Assembly (NCBI GenBank): GCA_002943765.1
Contig: PQWQ01000002.1
Span: forward strand, 3,224,001 to 3,288,000
Reading direction: 5' to 3'
Origin: Psoroptes ovis
Taxonomy: Eukaryota > Arthropoda > Arachnida > Sarcoptiformes > Psoroptidae
DNA length: 64,000 nt
Below the pieces are notes generated by a model that did no database searches, was not told where the DNA came from, and was given only the letters and a program-made list of their open reading frames with translations. A program made the position numbers and the translations under genes. How positions within the stretch are numbered: the first letter of the stretch is position 1; the number at the start of each line of letters is the position of its first letter. This document shows positions 22,177-33,361 of this stretch, one piece after another.

Positions 22177-23082
22177 TTGTCTAATTCTATGCAAATCAAT
22201 CGATTCGGATTTTGATCATCTTATCACTATTTATTTTCAATAGTGAGCGTCTGCTTCTTCAGTTTGTAACAGGATAAAGAAGAATATTGATTTTACAAGT
22301 TAACAAATATATGCATCAATAATTGGAAAAGCTTGGCAAAACGAAATAAACAACAAAAGCAACAATATGAAGATTATTAAAATATAAAGAAAAATAAAAA
22401 ATCCATAATTTAAGAATGAATGAATGAATCTAAAGGATAGATGCAATACTTTGATGTCGATCAAATGATTGTTTCATTTCATTTCATTTCTATTCCACTG
22501 TTCTTCATTTGCAAATGTGTTTGAATATATTGAGCAAATTAGAATTATACACACATGTGTTCATTCAATCTTTAATTCATTAATTCAATCACATTGATTC
22601 ATTCATACGAATTCGATGCATATGTGACAAAATTGAATCAAAGAGAACAAAAAGATAAATCAAGGAAATTAACTGAGTGTATTTTTTGTTCCTTCATGCT
22701 GTATTTAATTTTTGATTTTGAAGATTTTCTTGGAAGATTATTCATTTTTTTCTTTTCGTTTTGTTTCAATAATATTGAATTCTATATCTTATCATCATCA
22801 TCATAAGCTATAATCATTTTATTCAATATTCTACTTATTACTTATTTTCTTTGTTCTTTCTTTGTTTTGTTTTTGTTTTTTCGTATTTCCAATATATCAA
22901 ATCAAATTATAATCTTACAAACAACAGAAAACAAAAAAAAAAAAAAAACGAAAAATGAACCAATAGATAATGGCCACAATGAAATGAAAATTCATTTATT
23001 CATTGATTCATTCATTCATTCATATTGATAATCATAATAAGAGAATATTATTAAATGAAATAATAGAATTTTTGCTTTCTCA

Positions 23083-23125
23083 ATAATAATAATAATAATA
23101 ATAATGATGATGATGATAATAATAA
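23083..23125. repeat. (AAT)n/(ATG)n compound microsatellite
   Basis: AAT triplets, then ATG triplets, then AAT again. Confidence 0.85.
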
Positions 23126-24871
23126 AAATCTAAAAATTCATGGCTGTTGTTTCCAGTCAATTTGTTATTGTTTTTTCTTTTTTATTTTTCACTGTAAGCT
23201 TTCAATATTCATTGATTTCAAATATTTCGTTCATTCATTCATTCATTCATTTTCTTTCATTCATTCCACTAATATCAAATCATTAATAGATAAATATTGT
23301 GCATTTATTTTTTTTATATTTTTTTTCACTCTCTTCTATGGTCGCTATTTGAATTATCATTATTATGATTATTATTATTATTACTGCTATCATGGTAATG
23401 AAATGCAATTTAGAATTATCATTCATTTCGTTATTCATTCGATTCGATATTCGTTTTTTTGTTTTGTTTTGTTTATTCATTCTTTGTTCTATTCAAAAAA
23501 TATCAATATTGATGATATTAATGCATTGATTTTGAACAGAGGAGAAAAAATATAGAGTAATGAAAAAATAAATATAAACGATGGAAAATAAAAAGAAAAT
23601 TTCAAATGAAAACATTTAAATGGTGAATATAATTAAATATTTTTTTTTAAATACCATTTTCCAAGAATAGATGAAATGGAATTTTGGTAAAAAATAGTAA
23701 AAGTAAATTGTCAATCGATTTTTGTAAAATTTTTGCTTGTTTTAATTTTTTATTAATATTTATCTTAATAATGATACTAATAATATTAATGGTAATAATG
23801 ATATCAATTATCAATTGGTTTTCTTTTTGCAATCTAGAAATTTTTTCTTTGGTAAATAAGAATTTTTCGCAAAAAAATCAATACGATTACAAATATACTG
23901 GTACGATTGGTGGTAACGAATGAAAATTTAAAAAAAACGAGTAAAATTAATTCATTTTTGTTGTTATTATTTAGATTGGCAAACGTATGTTCTAGGCAAG
24001 TTCTGATTTGGTGTGATAATGGTGGTTCGTTTTTTTTTCTTCTGATTCAATTATCGAAGATTTTCCAATATATTTTCTTCCGTTCAATTCATTTTGTGAA
24101 AAAAATTTTCGAAAATTCAATTGAATCTTGATGATTGTTATAGCAAACAAAAAAAAAATATAATTATATAAACCTGAGCAAAAATATAATACAATAAACA
24201 ATGGTGAAAAGTTTTGGTTGAGAGAAAAAAATTTCATCAATTATTCTCAATTTTAATTGAATTTCAAATGAGAAATGTAGCCAAATCAAATAATAAGAAA
24301 TTTTAAATGTTTTTCTGTGTTTTCAAATATATTTCTATTAATTAAAATTGTGAAAAAAATTAGAAAATGAAAACTTTTCTGATAATTGAAAATTTTCTCG
24401 TTTTTTTTCGGTTCAATCATAGTTTATTGAACATAATAATTATCATGATAATAATAATTATAATGATAATATTTTTTCATTTCTAAAATTAATGAATAAC
24501 GGATCCATATTTAAATATATGCACAAACATATATTATCATTATTTTATCGTTTTAGCTTGGCATATTATTCGATTGATTTTTCGATTTTTTTTCTATGAA
24601 TGAAAATTCATTCAATTTCCTCGGATTTTGTAGTTACGCACAAATTCTCTACGTAATTCGGTTCTCCGATTCTTGAAAAATTTAGAAAAAAATTCGAAAT
24701 TACATTTGGAATTTCCTTTTGAATATTGTCATTAATTTTTTGTTAATTTTATTTCTTAAAGAAAAAAAAGTTGATGAATAATGGTTGTTCGGTTGTAATA
24801 GAATATTACATACAATATTATTATTCAAAATATGATGTACAAATATAAAATTCATTCAACTTTTTAAATGT

Positions 24872-24900
24872 TATCATCATCATCATCATCATCATCATCA
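24872..24900. repeat. (ATC)n microsatellite
   Basis: More than nine perfect ATC units, directly next to the stop of the 24898-25104 frame. Confidence 0.9.
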
Positions 24901-25104
24901 GCAACGAATACAACTGCGAATTTTCCTTTTAAAAAATTTCTGCCAATGAATTGTAAATTGAAATTGAGGCCAAGTTTTATCATCATAGTTTTTTCTGTGT
25001 AAAATCATTTTTTCATAAAGAATGATTTCTGTTTTGTTTTTACAGACGAATGCGAAGTTAACTGAATCATGTATTTTTTCCTGGTAGCCGCTGCTGTGTA
25101 TCAT
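24898..25104 (-). CDS. Candidate small protein or terminal exon
   Basis: Sixty-eight codons from an ATG at 25104 with well-mixed composition and C/G-ending codons unlike the surrounding DNA: MIHSSGYQEKIHDSVNFAFV, CKNKTEIILYEKMILHRKNY, then DDKTWPQFQFTIHWQKFFKR and KIRSCIRC. Just upstream on the minus strand is a good splice pair: GTGAGT about 60 bp above an acceptor TTTTCAG that ends 9 nt before the ATG. The intron would lie in the 5' UTR, because upstream frames contain stops. No signal peptide and no family recognised. The competing frame over the first 15 codons also looks plausible, so a frameshifted remnant is possible. Confidence 0.3.
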   Translation of the reverse strand: MIHSSGYQEKIHDSVNFAFVCKNKTEIILYEKMILHRKNYDDKTWPQFQFTIHWQKFFKRKIRSCIRC

Positions 25105-28100
25105 GATAAAATTCTGAAAACTTCATTGTTTCAAACGGAAAAAAAATGAAATTGAACATAGACAATACTCACATTTCAGCAATACATTTATTTTGATATG
25201 AAAAATAAAATGGAATCATTTAAAATGAATAAACTCTTAGATGAAAAAAAAGTGTTCCAATTGAAATTCATATATAAATTTGTGAAGATAATCATAATCA
25301 TCAGCTACACTTACGTACACATTATCATCATAAGATCTATTTTATTATCGACTTTCATATCGTTTCAGAATTCCAGAAATGAATGTTGATAAAAGGAAAA
25401 ATAATGAAAAGTGGATTTTCCATTCACATGATAATATTTATTTGTTTATTTTTCCAAACATTTTTAAGAAAAGAATATAAATAAATATATCATTTTCAGA
25501 GAAGTACCCGAACTGATTTATTTATCTTTTCTTATTTCAAAAATGATATACAGTGGAATATAATATATTTTTATGTACATTTTTCCATCTTTACAATACC
25601 AAACACTTTCGAATTGTTCAAACAATCAAAAAAAAATTCTTATTCTTTTGATAAAATGAAAATAAAAATTTCAATACAGACAAATTTTGAAAAAAATTTT
25701 AAAAATCACATTTGCCCAAGTCAATTCTTCAATTTCGTTTATTTGTTTATTTGTCTTATAAAATCTAATATTTGATCGATTGTATAACGAGAATGGCGAA
25801 CAATGGCGAAAAAATATAAATATGTTTCGTCCAAGATAATAATAGTGATAACAAAATGTATGATTTCAGATTTATCGGGCAAATTTTATCAAAAATAAAA
25901 TAAAATAAGAAAGATAAATAAGTACAATATTTGAATGTTGTAATCAAAGTATTGAAAATTGTATTTATTTTATTCATTTTTCTGTTGATTTTTTCATATA
26001 TTCATAAACAAATTAGATGAAAAATGAATAAATAAATAAAATCTGATGCAAATTATTTATTTTTGAGAAATGTTCTAAATTTAAAAAAAAATAAAGACAT
26101 AAATTGAAGAAATGCATGAATGCATTCATATTTGAAATGAATATGCTTTCATCGAAAAGAAAAAGGATTGAAAAGTGGATAGAAAAAATTGATGAACGAT
26201 AAACATTGAACTAGCTTCTGTGTAATCATTTATATTATTAACTATTTTCAAATATCTCTCACTCATCATGGTTAATGGTGAAAACTCTTTTACCGAAATT
26301 CTGACATTTTTTTCATACTCTTTGAACATAATTATTCCGGATGATGATTGTTTTAAGCAAGAAGAAAAATAATGATTCTTTTTAGTATTTTTCGATTCAA
26401 ATGTATTTATAAATGATTAATCATTTTTGTTATTATCATTATAATAATCGATGATGGAAGAAAAAAATGATTCGAGTTCAAGATATTTGATTCAACCAAT
26501 TCATTTTTATCATTTCTATCATTTTTCCTCTCTTCTGTTTGCACAACATCATATTGTTTGAGCTGAAAAAAAATAAAACAGAAAAATAAGCGAAATAATC
26601 ATTTTCAATCGAAAATTGATCATTGATTTTATACAAACAGAAAACCGTAATATAAATTGAAAATAAATTGAATTTCATTGTTTGTTATACACATCCATTT
26701 ATTATTCGATCAATCAAATTTAAATTGAATAAGCTTGAATTGAATTGAATGGAATCCATCGAAACTCAATCAATCAATCGATCAATCAAATAGCAATGAT
26801 TGATTTACTGAAAATCAATTAATTGATAGATAAACAAATAAAAATAAAGCGAAAACGAATATAGAAATCATTTATTGATACAATTTTTAATTTGAAAAAT
26901 TAATCAAATTTAAATTAATATTTTCTTTCGTTCATGAATTAATTCACTGTTAATGAAAATATTTCAAAAATTATTTGATTCTTCATTTGAAAAAAAAAGA
27001 AAAAGCAAAAAGAATCTCGAATTACATTTCAATAAATGAAATAAATTTACAAAATTTCTAATTCATTGCACACCACCCATATAGACGCATAGACACATAT
27101 CAAACATACAAATATAAGCGTATTTTTATGAAAATATGTCTGCACAAAAACATGCATCAAACATAGAATATTTCTAAATATTATCATCATTATTATTATT
27201 ATCATTGTTAATATAATTATTTATATTTATATTGAAAAAAATATACATGGACATATATCAGTACATTTTATAAATGTGTATAGAATATTCTTCATTATGA
27301 TTATTATGATTAATAAAACGTGAGATGTATTTTAATTGATCAAATCAAATTATTATTATTATTCAAATTTTTTTCATTTCTCTTTTTTCTTTGAATTCTT
27401 CACAGTACTATTTTTATGAAGACAGATGATAATGTTTATAAAAAAAAATGAAATTCATGTTGGAAAAGTAATAAAAGAAAAAAAAATCATCCATTCTCTA
27501 AGAAAAGTAAATAAAAATTGAAGAATTTCAAGCAAAGAACAATGGCCGAGCAAAATTTACTCTCCATCCGTACGACCATTCACAAGCATTTACCACCAAA
27601 TGGATGTTTAAAATGACATTTTATCAACATTTTTTCTTTTATTATTGTGTTTTGTTTCAGCCAATATGTATCATAGATGATTCATAGATTTTCATTTATT
27701 TTTCACTTGAATATTATGCCAATTCTAATTTCAATTTTTTTTCGATTCCAATGAATTCTAATGTACTAAAAAGTTTTGCACTCATTTTTCATGATGAAAG
27801 GATTTCAATAGATATGTGAGATAAATATTAGTTTTTCCTCCACAATATCCCTTCATAACACACAAACACATATAATATTCGTACATTTCAATGGTCACGT
27901 TTTAATCATAACAACAACAACAATGATAATAATAATAATAATATTGTGATGATCATAATAATAATAATAATGGTATGATGGTTATGTTGATGGTTTCAAA
28001 TGATGAATTCAATGATGAAGATTGTATATTCGTATTCATTATTATTATTATTTATTATGATCATCATTTTTGTGTCTGAATGTATAGTCTTGAAATATTT

Positions 28101-28690
28101 AAATATTCAAAATCAAATTAAAGTTTTCATCATTATTATTATTATCATCATTTTATTTTATACACATAAATATGAATATTTAATCATTGTTGATCTAGGA
28201 TTTTTTCTTTCTGGATTTTCTAGATTTTCTTTGCTTTTTTACTGTTTATTATTATTATTTAATATTTGTATTTCAATTTTTTTCATGTATTTTGGCTATT
28301 TGAATGGTGAAATGAAATTCATTCATTTTTCATTCATTTTCATTTTTGAATGATAGTAGGCATAGAAAGGCTAGTATTAAAAAAAAATTCAGATTATTCT
28401 TCATTTTTTTTTGTTTTGTTTAATTCTCTTGATTCTCTTATGAATATTCTATTCCATTAATTCAATGATGATGATGATAAACATCATTTCATTTTACATA
28501 TGAGAATCAAATGAATTTAGGCTTTTAATTTTTTTTTTACAACGAATTTTTGATGAACAAAGATTTTCTTTATGATTATGATTATTATTATTTTACAACA
28601 TTTATTCATTCATTTTCATCCATTCTTTTGTTTATCATATAAGTATTATGTTGCTGAAGAATTTCATTGGGATATATTCATACATTCATT

Positions 28691-28714
28691 TTGTTGTTGT
28701 TGTTGTTGTTGTCG
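28691..28714. repeat. (GTT)n microsatellite
   Basis: About seven GTT units. Confidence 0.85.
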
Positions 28715-30215
28715 TTGAATAGATCAGGGTGTTTTTGAATAATGATAATGATAATGGAAATGAATGAAAATACTTTAAAATTTTGGCCATTTTTTTCGTT
28801 CATTTATTCGTTTGTTTGTTTGTTTATTTGCTCGGTTGGTTGTATATCATCATCATCAACAGCAGTAACAACAACTAAAATATCACATTCAATTCCCATA
28901 TTTCAAGATGATATACAACAAACAAAAATTTTATACAAAAAAAAGGAAAATTTACCATTTTTTCTCCTTTCATTCATTATTGTTCCATTCTCTTCAAATA
29001 TTATCATTATTATTCTCGGTTATTATAATAATTTTCGTTTGACGAAAATTTATGATAGGCATACACTTTTCTCTCTCTTTTTTCTCATAATTTTCTTTTT
29101 TTTTCTTTAAACAAAAAAGAAAAAAACTTAAATTCATATCCTTGCAAAAAAAAAGAAAAAGCATCAGCAAAATGATGCAAACCATCAACAGTAATAATAA
29201 TCACTAAAATTGCTAAGAATATGTATAAGAGTATGAGAAGAGAGAATGGAATAAGAAAAAAACAAATATCAATGTGAAAATGAAATGAAGAAAATGAAAA
29301 AAATATGGTTAAAGAACAATAAATAAATATGAATGAACGAATAAAAGGAAAATGCAACGAAATTCTTTGATATTTTTCCCATATATTTTCTCATATGAGT
29401 TTCAACCATTTCTTACGAATAAGAATCGAAACACGGTTGGTTGACTATTTTATTTCATTCATTTCATTTATTTATTTATTCATTTTCCTTCATTCTTTTG
29501 GTATTTCATTATTATTTAGTTTGGTCCACAAATTATATAATGAATATCTACATACATAAACACATTAAATATGGCCATGATCATCAATAGCATCAACATA
29601 GGCACAAAACAACGACAAACATCAACATCATCATCATAAAACATACATACTTCACTATGTCCAAACGTATATTCGTTATTACTATTATTATCATCATATT
29701 ATATGACAATAATAATAGTAAAATAAGAAATGAGTGATATATTTCTCATTAAATCTTTGTTTCTTCTCTATTATATGAAATTCCTCCAATTTCTTTTACT
29801 TTATTTTGCTTTTACTTGTGTTTCCACAATACGAAAAAACACATGAATATACTCACTCACTCACTCATCAAATAATGATAATGTTGGCAATAATGCTGAT
29901 GATGATTATGAACCCAAGAGAATATAAATGAATATTAATATTTGTAAGTCGATGATGATGATGTAATAATCAATTGTAGAGTGAAGAAAAAAACAAAGAT
30001 TTTTTTCTTTTCGATATATTCTTATTATTATTATTATTATTAACATATTTTGCTTTATTTCATTAAATTTTTCATTTGCAATGATTTAAATTCAATAGAA
30101 GATATTTTTCATGAAGTACAAAACTTTTAAATTCATTATCATATAAATCGATATCTATATGATTGGTAAAAATACAATCATTATTGTTTAATCATTTAAA
30201 TAGATGGGATATTTA

Positions 30216-30418
30216 TGTCAGAAAAAACACTTTTAAATTTGATTTTAATAATTTTATTTAATTTTTATTCAAAATTTTATTTTCTACCGAGTGAGGTAGC
30301 TTTTTCAACGTCTCAAATCAGAATGACCGTTGATTCTTTTCATATTTTTAAAAACATATCGTTGGCTCCAAAATTGGGGCTATTCGTAAAGAACGACTAT
30401 TGACAATTTATCATGACA
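30216..30418 (-). repeat. 3' LTR of BEL/Pao-like element (203 bp)
   Basis: Identical to 33111-33313 by reading. The stop codon of the internal frame (30399-30397) lies inside it, so the coding region overlaps the LTR. Confidence 0.9.
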
Positions 30419-32868
30419 TCCCCCCGCCTAAGATGTTTTGTAGGGATGCCAGCGGAACATGGTTTAAAATTTGATTTAAATTTAGTCTTCTTATTAATTT
30501 TATCGTTATTAAAATTGTTTTTTATATGGGTGTGATGGAAATGATCATATGTTTCATGTTTTGATTTGCTGGGTAGATCTTTAGGTGCTATTTGTTTGTA
30601 ATTTCTGAATTTTTGATAATTGACATTATTTTTTAAATGGCATTCATGTAGCTTGATAACAGTAGGCTTGCGATGATTTTGTTGTAATTGAGAACATGGA
30701 TTGAATCTACGCTGATAAGATTGGCTATTGAATGGTTTGATACCTGAATGTATGCGACGATGTTGCGCTAGATGTATTGAGTTTGTCAATGATTTGATTT
30801 GGTTTTGTTGTGGTTGTTTTTGTTGGGTTGTCAGTCTCATTAATGTCGGTTTCGTTGGTTGATATGGTTTTGGACTGAAAATTTTGATTCGATTATTTTT
30901 ATATTTGTTTTTCTTGTTTTGGCGTTGTTGTTGATATCGTTCTGAGGGATTTCTTAAACGTTGGTTCATCCTATTATCTTGAATCTTAGATGTTTCAGTC
31001 CAATTCATTTCACTTTGATTAATTTGTTTGGGTATTAACATATTGTTTTCCAATTCTAGTTGTAAGTGAAATGATACAATTGTGGATCGAGATATAATAA
31101 TAGTATCATAAAAATGTTCCATTACAAAGAATTTTACTTTTTTTTCAATTTGGCCAATCTTGACCTTTACAAACACCATATTCTCCAATTTTTTCTTTTC
31201 ATTCAACGTTATTAGACTACAATTTACCTTTTTTGGAATTAAATTAAGTGATTGACAGATGAATGGTGTCATTAGGTTGATGTTGGAGCCGGTATCTATT
31301 TCAAATTCATGATGTTGATGGTTGATCTCGCCATAAACTTTTATTGGTTTTACTTCTATTTCATCGTATGTTTCATTATTGTCGTTATCATCCATTATTA
31401 ATTGATAATTTTCAAAAATGTCACTACTAATTTCAGCCAGGAAATTCGTTTCATTTATATCGGATTGTTGATTACGATTATTTGATTCATTCAAATTAGA
31501 TGATGAATGTGATTGATTGTTTTCAGACAGAGTGACTAAGAAATTTTGATTATTATTTTGGTTGTTATTCATGCTATTATTACAATATAATGGATGATGT
31601 TTTTGTAGGCAGATACAGCAACGTCGAACGTTACGGCAATCAGTAGCCAGATGATTCGTTTTAAAACAATTGCGACATAGATTACGACTTTCTATTATGC
31701 GTTTTTTTTCTGTGGGAGCCATTTGAGTTCTGCAATCTACTGTATTGTGAGAGTTGCTGCTACAAAAATAGCAGATAAATCTGTTCATTGTTGTTGTGGA
31801 TGTTATATTATTATTATTATTGTTAATATTATTACGAATTTGATTACTTGTTTGTCTTGTTTGATTTGATTCATAATTGGCTATTAAATTCATAGATTCA
31901 TTCCTTTCTTTAGCGATTAGATGACATTCCTTCAGAACGCCAATAATTTCTTCAACTTCCTTATCTGTTACTGTTTTAATTTTTTGGAATAATGAATTTG
32001 ATAATTTACTGCCAATCATGAGTTTGAACTTGTCTTTTATTCGATCATTTGCTTGCGACGAATTCAATATTTTGTACGTTCTTTCAATATTTTCTAACAA
32101 CTTGTCGATTTGTTTTTCGTCGAAGTCATTGTCAATCGGTTTTTCATTTGCGAAATCTTTCAATATTCGGTTAAAAATTTCATTTTCGTTGAAAAAATGG
32201 TCTTTCAATTTCATTTTAGCTTGATTATAATCGTTCAAATCATAGTATCCTTCTATCAATCTGACTGTTTTTTCGTCTAATTTATCTTTCAAAATATGCA
32301 ATTTCGTCAGTTCTGGCATATTGGATTGGTCTAATACCTTTTCCAATGGTGTAAAGAATTCCCGAAAGTTGAGGAATTTACCATCAAATTTTTTTAGATA
32401 TTTTAATTGTTCATATGTACGAAGTTCACTATAGTATTCGTTAATGTTACTATTGAAATTGTTGTTGTTACTATTATTGTTGTTGTTGTTATTATTGTTG
32501 TTATTATTGATATTATTATTGACAATATTGTTGGAATTTGAATGGTTGTTGTTATTATTGATCTTATTATTGACAATATTGTTGGAATTTGGATTGTTGT
32601 TGTTATTATTGTTGATATGATTTTTGACAATATTGTTGGAATGTGGGTTGTCGTTGTCATCATTAGATTCATGAACCGAATTCAATTTTTCATCATAACG
32701 TCGATATTTGTCCATGATTTTATTATATTTTTCTTGGTAGTCTTGATTAATCAATTTGAATTGTTCTTCATCAAAAACTTCGTTGTTTTCTTTTGAAAAT
32801 TTTAATCTTTCTTCATATAATTTTTGATATTGATCAATATCTTCCGATAATTTTCTGAATTTTGTCAT
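30397..32868 (-). CDS. Gag-protease polyprotein of BEL/Pao-like element, polymerase deleted
   Basis: Continuous frame of 823 residues. Order: coiled-coil N-terminus (residues 1-65); Asn-rich tandem repeats (66-145); DUF1759-type Gag core (about 150-330: YLKKFDGKFLNFREFFTPLE, LHILKDKLDEKTVRLIEGYY, FNRILKDFANEKPIDNDFDE); zinc knuckles at about 362-428 (CYFCSSNSHNTVDC, LCRNCFKTNHLATDC, CCICLQKHHPLYC); pepsin-like retroviral protease near 490-610 with the catalytic triad EIDTGSNINLMTP at about 520; then 210 residues rich in Gln/Lys/Arg/Asn to the stop inside the 3' LTR. In BEL/Pao elements reverse transcriptase, RNase H and integrase follow the protease; none of their motifs occurs here. The frame stays open upstream of the Met at 32868 as far as a run of ten A at 32941-32932. 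An ATG at 33014 in another frame is the likelier original start. Confidence 0.85.
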   Translation of the reverse strand: MTKFRKLSEDIDQYQKLYEERLKFSKENNEVFDEEQFKLINQDYQEKYNKIMDKYRRYDEKLNSVHESNDDNDNPHSNNIVKNHINNNNNNNPNSNNIVNNKINNNNNHSNSNNIVNNNINNNNNNNNNNNNSNNNNFNSNINEYYSELRTYEQLKYLKKFDGKFLNFREFFTPLEKVLDQSNMPELTKLHILKDKLDEKTVRLIEGYYDLNDYNQAKMKLKDHFFNENEIFNRILKDFANEKPIDNDFDEKQIDKLLENIERTYKILNSSQANDRIKDKFKLMIGSKLSNSLFQKIKTVTDKEVEEIIGVLKECHLIAKERNESMNLIANYESNQTRQTSNQIRNNINNNNNNITSTTTMNRFICYFCSSNSHNTVDCRTQMAPTEKKRIIESRNLCRNCFKTNHLATDCRNVRRCCICLQKHHPLYCNNSMNNNQNNNQNFLVTLSENNQSHSSSNLNESNNRNQQSDINETNFLAEISSDIFENYQLIMDDNDNNETYDEIEVKPIKVYGEINHQHHEFEIDTGSNINLMTPFICQSLNLIPKKVNCSLITLNEKKKLENMVFVKVKIGQIEKKVKFFVMEHFYDTIIISRSTIVSFHLQLELENNMLIPKQINQSEMNWTETSKIQDNRMNQRLRNPSERYQQQRQNKKNKYKNNRIKIFSPKPYQPTKPTLMRLTTQQKQPQQNQIKSLTNSIHLAQHRRIHSGIKPFNSQSYQRRFNPCSQLQQNHRKPTVIKLHECHLKNNVNYQKFRNYKQIAPKDLPSKSKHETYDHFHHTHIKNNFNNDKINKKTKFKSNFKPCSAGIPTKHLRRGDVMINCQ
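30419..30429 (-). promoter_or_regulatory. Polypurine tract of BEL/Pao-like element
   Basis: AGGCGGGGGGA on the minus strand directly precedes the TGTCATG start of the 3' LTR. It is one of the most G-rich runs in the window and is also read as codons for the Arg-Arg-Gly-Asp near the protein's end. Confidence 0.75.
32518..32665 (-). repeat. In-frame tandem repeat within Gag (51-54 bp units)
   Basis: The phrase gacaatattgttggaa recurs at 32521, 32572 and 32626, spaced 51 and 54 bp, both multiples of three. Each unit encodes an NSNNIVNN-type block followed by poly-Asn. Frame is kept although copy spacing varies. Confidence 0.75.
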
Positions 32869-33014
32869 GAAATCGTACGGAGCACATCTTGAATCGTTGA
32901 AGATTCTTGTTATGGTTGCTCGAATCGATGATTTTTTTTTTCTAATTCATTGTTTTGTGTGAGATGATTATTACCATCAGTTGCGGTTTCAATTGCGTCA
33001 TGGAAATTTTCCAT
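32869..33014 (-). pseudogene. Frame-shifted N-terminal segment of Gag
   Basis: An ATG at 33014 opens a short frame beginning MENFHDAIETATDG that stops 33 codons later. The downstream Gag frame, extended back from 32868, is open up to the same run of ten A (32941-32932). One extra A there would fuse the two. This could be a mutation, a sequencing error in a homopolymer or a slippage site. Directly upstream of the ATG is a long A-run on the minus strand (33015 to about 33036). Confidence 0.55.
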
Positions 33015-33110
33015 TTTTTTTTTTTTTTTTTTTTTTTGCTATAACTCTTCTTTTTTTTTTCTTTTATTTGCAGCTATTATTCACCAAACAGATTTAAGAT
33101 CTTGCTGGCT

Positions 33111-33313
33111 TGTCAGAAAAAACACTTTTAAATTTGATTTTAATAATTTTATTTAATTTTTATTCAAAATTTTATTTTCTACCGAGTGAGGTAGCTTTTT
33201 CAACGTCTCAAATCAGAATGACCGTTGATTCTTTTCATATTTTTAAAAACATATCGTTGGCTCCAAAATTGGGGCTATTCGTAAAGAACGACTATTGACA
33301 ATTTATCATGACA
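33111..33313 (-). repeat. 5' LTR of BEL/Pao-like element (203 bp)
   Basis: Identical to 30216-30418. On the minus strand it begins TGTCATGATAAATTG and ends TTTTTTCTGACA. Confidence 0.9.
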
Positions 33314-33340
33314 TTTATATCCGAGAAGACAAAGAGAATA

Positions 33341-33361
33341 TGTGTGTGTGTGTGTGTGTGT
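33341..33361. repeat. (GT)n microsatellite
   Basis: About ten GT units, 28 bp outside the BEL/Pao-like element. Confidence 0.9.

Larger units (their letters stand above)
20943..30215. other. Long stretch without a named gene
   Basis: AT-rich DNA with AAT/ATG (23083-23125), CATT (23231-23251), ATC (24872-24900) and GTT (28691-28714) tracts. Two coding-like islands (21790-22176 and 24898-25104) are listed separately. A frame at 28742-29110 starts with a signal-peptide-like stretch (FWPFFSFIYSFVCLFICSVG) but becomes low-complexity, so it is not called. Confidence 0.5.
30216..33313 (-). mobile_element. Non-autonomous BEL/Pao-like LTR retrotransposon (3.1 kb)
   Basis: Two direct repeats of 203 bp, identical as read (30216-30418 and 33111-33313), begin TG and end CA, and the whole is flanked by a 4-bp duplication (TAAA on the minus strand, at 33317-33314 and 30215-30212). 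On the minus strand a purine tract (AGGCGGGGGGA) precedes the 3' LTR. The interior encodes a Gag-like protein with a DUF1759-like core, three zinc knuckles and an aspartic protease (DTGSN), the order found in BEL/Pao elements, followed directly by a basic tail. Reverse transcriptase, RNase H and integrase are absent. Identical LTRs and an intact 823-codon frame indicate a very young insertion, so mobilisation in trans is likely. The primer-binding site is unclear: TTTGGTGAATAATAG lies about 20 nt inside the 5' LTR. Confidence 0.88.

Noticed and set aside
28000..28353. 117-codon frame rich in Ile/Leu/Phe
   Set aside because: Composition follows the ATT/TTT background and contains microsatellite-encoded poly-Ile. 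No splice or start context supports it.
30216..30403. A 62-codon plus-strand frame present in both 203-bp LTRs
   Set aside because: It is antisense to the element, present twice only because the LTR is duplicated, and starts at a non-ATG codon. Treated as a shadow.
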